A stretch of 54,514 bases of DNA from a bacterium (GTDB taxonomy: Bacteria > Oederibacteriota > JAAXVQ01 > JAUVAV01), in assembly GCA_023139775.1 (NCBI GenBank), contig JAGLMY010000112.1, positions 1 to 54,514 of the forward strand, in the 5' to 3' direction. Position 1 is the first letter of the stretch, and every line of letters begins with the position of its first letter. Below, one piece after another: positions 52,308 through 54,514 of the stretch. The notes under the pieces are model-generated. The model did no database searches and was not told where the DNA came from. It saw only the letters and a list, made by a program, of their open reading frames with translations. Made by a program: the position numbers and the translations under genes.

Positions 52308-54514
52308 ATGATGAAACCGCATAAGATAAAAAAATATATTCAGACCGGCTTAAGCTGTTTTGTCTTGTTAAGCATTTTTTGCAGCTCTCCTGTGCAGGCC
52401 GGCAATGATGTGGAAAAAAAGCGAGTAAGCAGCATAACTCTGGATTGGGAAGAATTCCGTTCGCTGCTGAGGCTGGATGCTGATGAGGTCAAACTTTCCT
52501 GGGATGAATTTAACCGGCTGATGTCGCAGACAGGTTGGCAGGTCAAACCTGAATATGAAGTTGAGGGTGGAGATGTCATTTTAACCCGCAAGCAATTCCA
52601 GAAGATACTGGATCAAATGCAACCACCCCGGAAAGCTGAGCTTGCCCCGCCGTGTGAGTATTTACTAATCCGGGGAAGTTATACGGGAAGAATGGGTAAA
52701 GAAAGCACCCAATTTGATGCTTTCCTGGACCTGGAAATTTTTAGAAAAGAAAAAAGAGCTTATTCCAAGATACCGCTGTTTCGCGAAGAATTGGCAATTG
52801 AAGATATCCGTTTTGATGAAAAGCCGGCCGCAATCATTACCGAAGGTGGATGGCATTATCTGAACACCGATAAAACGGGAAGATATTCTGTGCGGGTGAA
52901 ATTCTCAGTGAAATCAACCCTGGATAAAGGAACGCCCGGATTAAGTTTCAATATTCCGCAAACTCCCATAACTCACATTACTTTAGATATTCCTAAAGTC
53001 GGTATAGATGTAACCATTTCCTCGGCCCCGGCCGTGGAGATAACTGAAAAAAAAGGCCATACCATTGTCACAGGGGATTGCGTGCCGACAGCACAAATGT
53101 CTGTGGCCTGGAGAAAAAAACATGTGGAGCGGGCACGAGGCCCGGCTAAAATTTATGCCGAACTCTTCCACTTGCTTTCGATTGAGGCGGATGCGATCCG
53201 GGTGACTACCAAGCTGAATTTAAATATAGTCCAAAATAAGATCAACGCCATAACTTTAGCCATACCTGCCGGTTATCAGGTTTTGGAGGTCACGGGTCAG
53301 GGAAAAAGCATATGGAGCGTGCAGGAGGAAAAGGGCAAGGAATTTCTGAATATTCCTTTTGAATATCCCAGGGAAGGATATCACAATCTGACCATCAAGT
53401 CGGAAAAATTACTGCCCAAAGAGACCATGGTCGCGGATTTCACGGGTTTTGAAGTTCTGGAAGCCCAAAGGGAATCCGGGTTTGTGGCCGGTGAGGTTAA
53501 GAGCGATGCCGAGGCGCATGTGCAGGAGTTTAGGGGCGCTGATCGGGTTGATTTTCAGAAAATCCCGGTTTCATTGACAGAACTTTCATCCCGGCCTATC
53601 CTTTTCGCTTTCAAATATATCCGTCATCCGTATCAGGTAGTAGTAGATATTACCAAACATGAGAAAGAGGAGGTATTGAGCGCAATTATTGATCAGGCCC
53701 GCGGTACGACTCTTTTTCAGGCCGAAGGCAAATTGATCCATCAATTTACTTTTTCTATGCGAAATTTATGGAATCAATTTTTAAAGCTGGAATTACCCCA
53801 GGATTCCAGCATCTGGAGTGTCTATGTAGATGGGAAACGGGAGAAAGCCTCGCAAGATAAAGAGGGCAAAATATTGATTCCCCTGGCGCGTTCGCAAAGG
53901 GAAGGCCAAGAGAATCGTTTGCGGCCTTTTGAGGTGGAACTTATCTATACCCAACCCGCTGAAAAGTTCGCGATCCTGGGGAAGAAGCAACAGCACTTTC
54001 CTATGCCGAATGTTTTGATAAACACCCTGGAGTGGAATCTTTATGTGCCGGCGAATTATAAATATCTTCATTGGGGAGGGAATTTAAAGCGGGAAAAGAT
54101 ACCAACATTCCGCAAGCCTATCATACGGCAACTAAAGGATATGCTGCCAAGTTTAAGTATGTCGGGAAGGGCGCCAAAGGCAATTAGATATGACGAAATG
54201 GATGTTTATTGTGATGGGGATGACGGTGAAGAGGAAATGCCGGAAGAGGGAGAAATTTATGATGAAGAAATAGAAGTTGCGCGAAAGCAAGCCGCTATAG
54301 AACCACAGGCTGTTTATCCTGTCCAGGCGGCTCCAGATGATCCCGTGGGTCAAGCTGAGCAGCAAGCTGTTTCCCAGGGACTGGCGGGTTTACTATCAGT
54401 GCGCGTCAATATTCCTGTTTCCGGTAAAAACTACCGCTTCTCCAAAAAGATAGTGGAGAAGAACGAGCCTTTGCATTTGAGTTTTACCTATTTGGATGAA
54501 AGGATCATCCAGGC
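52308..54514 (+). CDS. Hypothetical exported protein, paralogue 2 of the preceding gene, incomplete at the window edge
   Basis: An open frame runs from the ATG at 52308 to the end of the window without a stop (735 codons visible). GAGG lies 6-9 bases upstream, and a second ATG follows directly at 52311. A signal-like segment (TGLSCFVLLSIFCSSPVQA) is followed by the WDEF-type pair at Trp47 (WEEF) and Trp65 (WDEF), with the same 18-residue spacing as paralogue 1. Segments align along the whole length, for example YTGRMGKES, RGPAKIYAE...LLSIE and RFSKKIVEKNEPLHLSFTYL. It differs by an acidic insert near the end (DGDDGEEEMPEEG). The C-terminal membrane spans expected from the paralogue lie beyond the window. 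Confidence 0.75.
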   Translation, partial: MMKPHKIKKYIQTGLSCFVLLSIFCSSPVQAGNDVEKKRVSSITLDWEEFRSLLRLDADEVKLSWDEFNRLMSQTGWQVKPEYEVEGGDVILTRKQFQKILDQMQPPRKAELAPPCEYLLIRGSYTGRMGKESTQFDAFLDLEIFRKEKRAYSKIPLFREELAIEDIRFDEKPAAIITEGGWHYLNTDKTGRYSVRVKFSVKSTLDKGTPGLSFNIPQTPITHITLDIPKVGIDVTISSAPAVEITEKKGHTIVTGDCVPTAQMSVAWRKKHVERARGPAKIYAELFHLLSIEADAIRVTTKLNLNIVQNKINAITLAIPAGYQVLEVTGQGKSIWSVQEEKGKEFLNIPFEYPREGYHNLTIKSEKLLPKETMVADFTGFEVLEAQRESGFVAGEVKSDAEAHVQEFRGADRVDFQKIPVSLTELSSRPILFAFKYIRHPYQVVVDITKHEKEEVLSAIIDQARGTTLFQAEGKLIHQFTFSMRNLWNQFLKLELPQDSSIWSVYVDGKREKASQDKEGKILIPLARSQREGQENRLRPFEVELIYTQPAEKFAILGKKQQHFPMPNVLINTLEWNLYVPANYKYLHWGGNLKREKIPTFRKPIIRQLKDMLPSLSMSGRAPKAIRYDEMDVYCDGDDGEEEMPEEGEIYDEEIEVARKQAAIEPQAVYPVQAAPDDPVGQAEQQAVSQGLAGLLSVRVNIPVSGKNYRFSKKIVEKNEPLHLSFTYLDERIIQ

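Overview
The window is a bacterial chromosome segment of mixed gene density, roughly half G+C, with many GTG and TTG starts. Several things point, with moderate to low confidence, to an uncultured lineage such as Candidatus Omnitrophota or a related PVC-neighbouring phylum. They are a 4096-residue secreted repeat protein, abundant short palindromic intergenic repeats, a trace of a REP-associated transposase, and an unusual nitrogen-control gene set. No rRNA or marker gene settles the taxonomy.

Layout: 1-700 holds a transposase C-terminus, a tRNA-Asn and a truncated GIY-YIG gene. 808-9011 holds alpha-glucan and trehalose metabolism (treZ, a GH57 enzyme, a GH65 phosphorylase) with a Ste24-like membrane protease between them. 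9180-22503 is mainly a nitrogen-control block: P-II and amtB on the minus strand, then a sigma-54 activator, glnA and a glnE fused to ACT domains, with a lipoprotein gene and tex in between. 22644-34934 is one giant exported protein with six near-regular 356-residue repeats. 35231-45962 holds carA, carB, gltB and gltD, which all handle glutamine nitrogen. 46075-47284 has a degenerate receiver protein, a DUF1232-like/J-domain protein and a small membrane protein. 47569-49152 is a RuBisCO-like protein fused to a cupin. From 49759 to the end there are two tandem paralogous exported membrane proteins, the second cut by the window edge.

The nitrogen genes appear to form one regulon. amtB-glnB (minus strand) and glnA (plus strand) both have a well-formed -24/-12 sigma-54 promoter with exact 16-nt spacing, and the gene between them encodes a GAF-AAA+-HTH sigma-54 activator. 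Both upstream regions share the 12-mer ATACAAAAATGT, a candidate activator site. P-II lacks Tyr46, Ser49 and Tyr51, while GlnE carries an N-terminal extension resembling the ACT-ACT glutamine sensor of GlnD. This suggests that glutamine may be read directly by GlnE rather than through a uridylylated P-II.

The second theme is a dense set of palindromic intergenic repeats, often with GTAGGG...CCCTAC or GTAGAGACG...CGTCTCTAC ends. Several sit directly on gene ends, and two of them (glnE, carA) provide the stop codon. The strongest candidates for new biology are the ACT-GlnE fusion with its unmodifiable P-II, the RLP-cupin fusion (possibly a one-polypeptide version of the methylthioadenosine-isoprenoid shunt), and the giant repeat protein.
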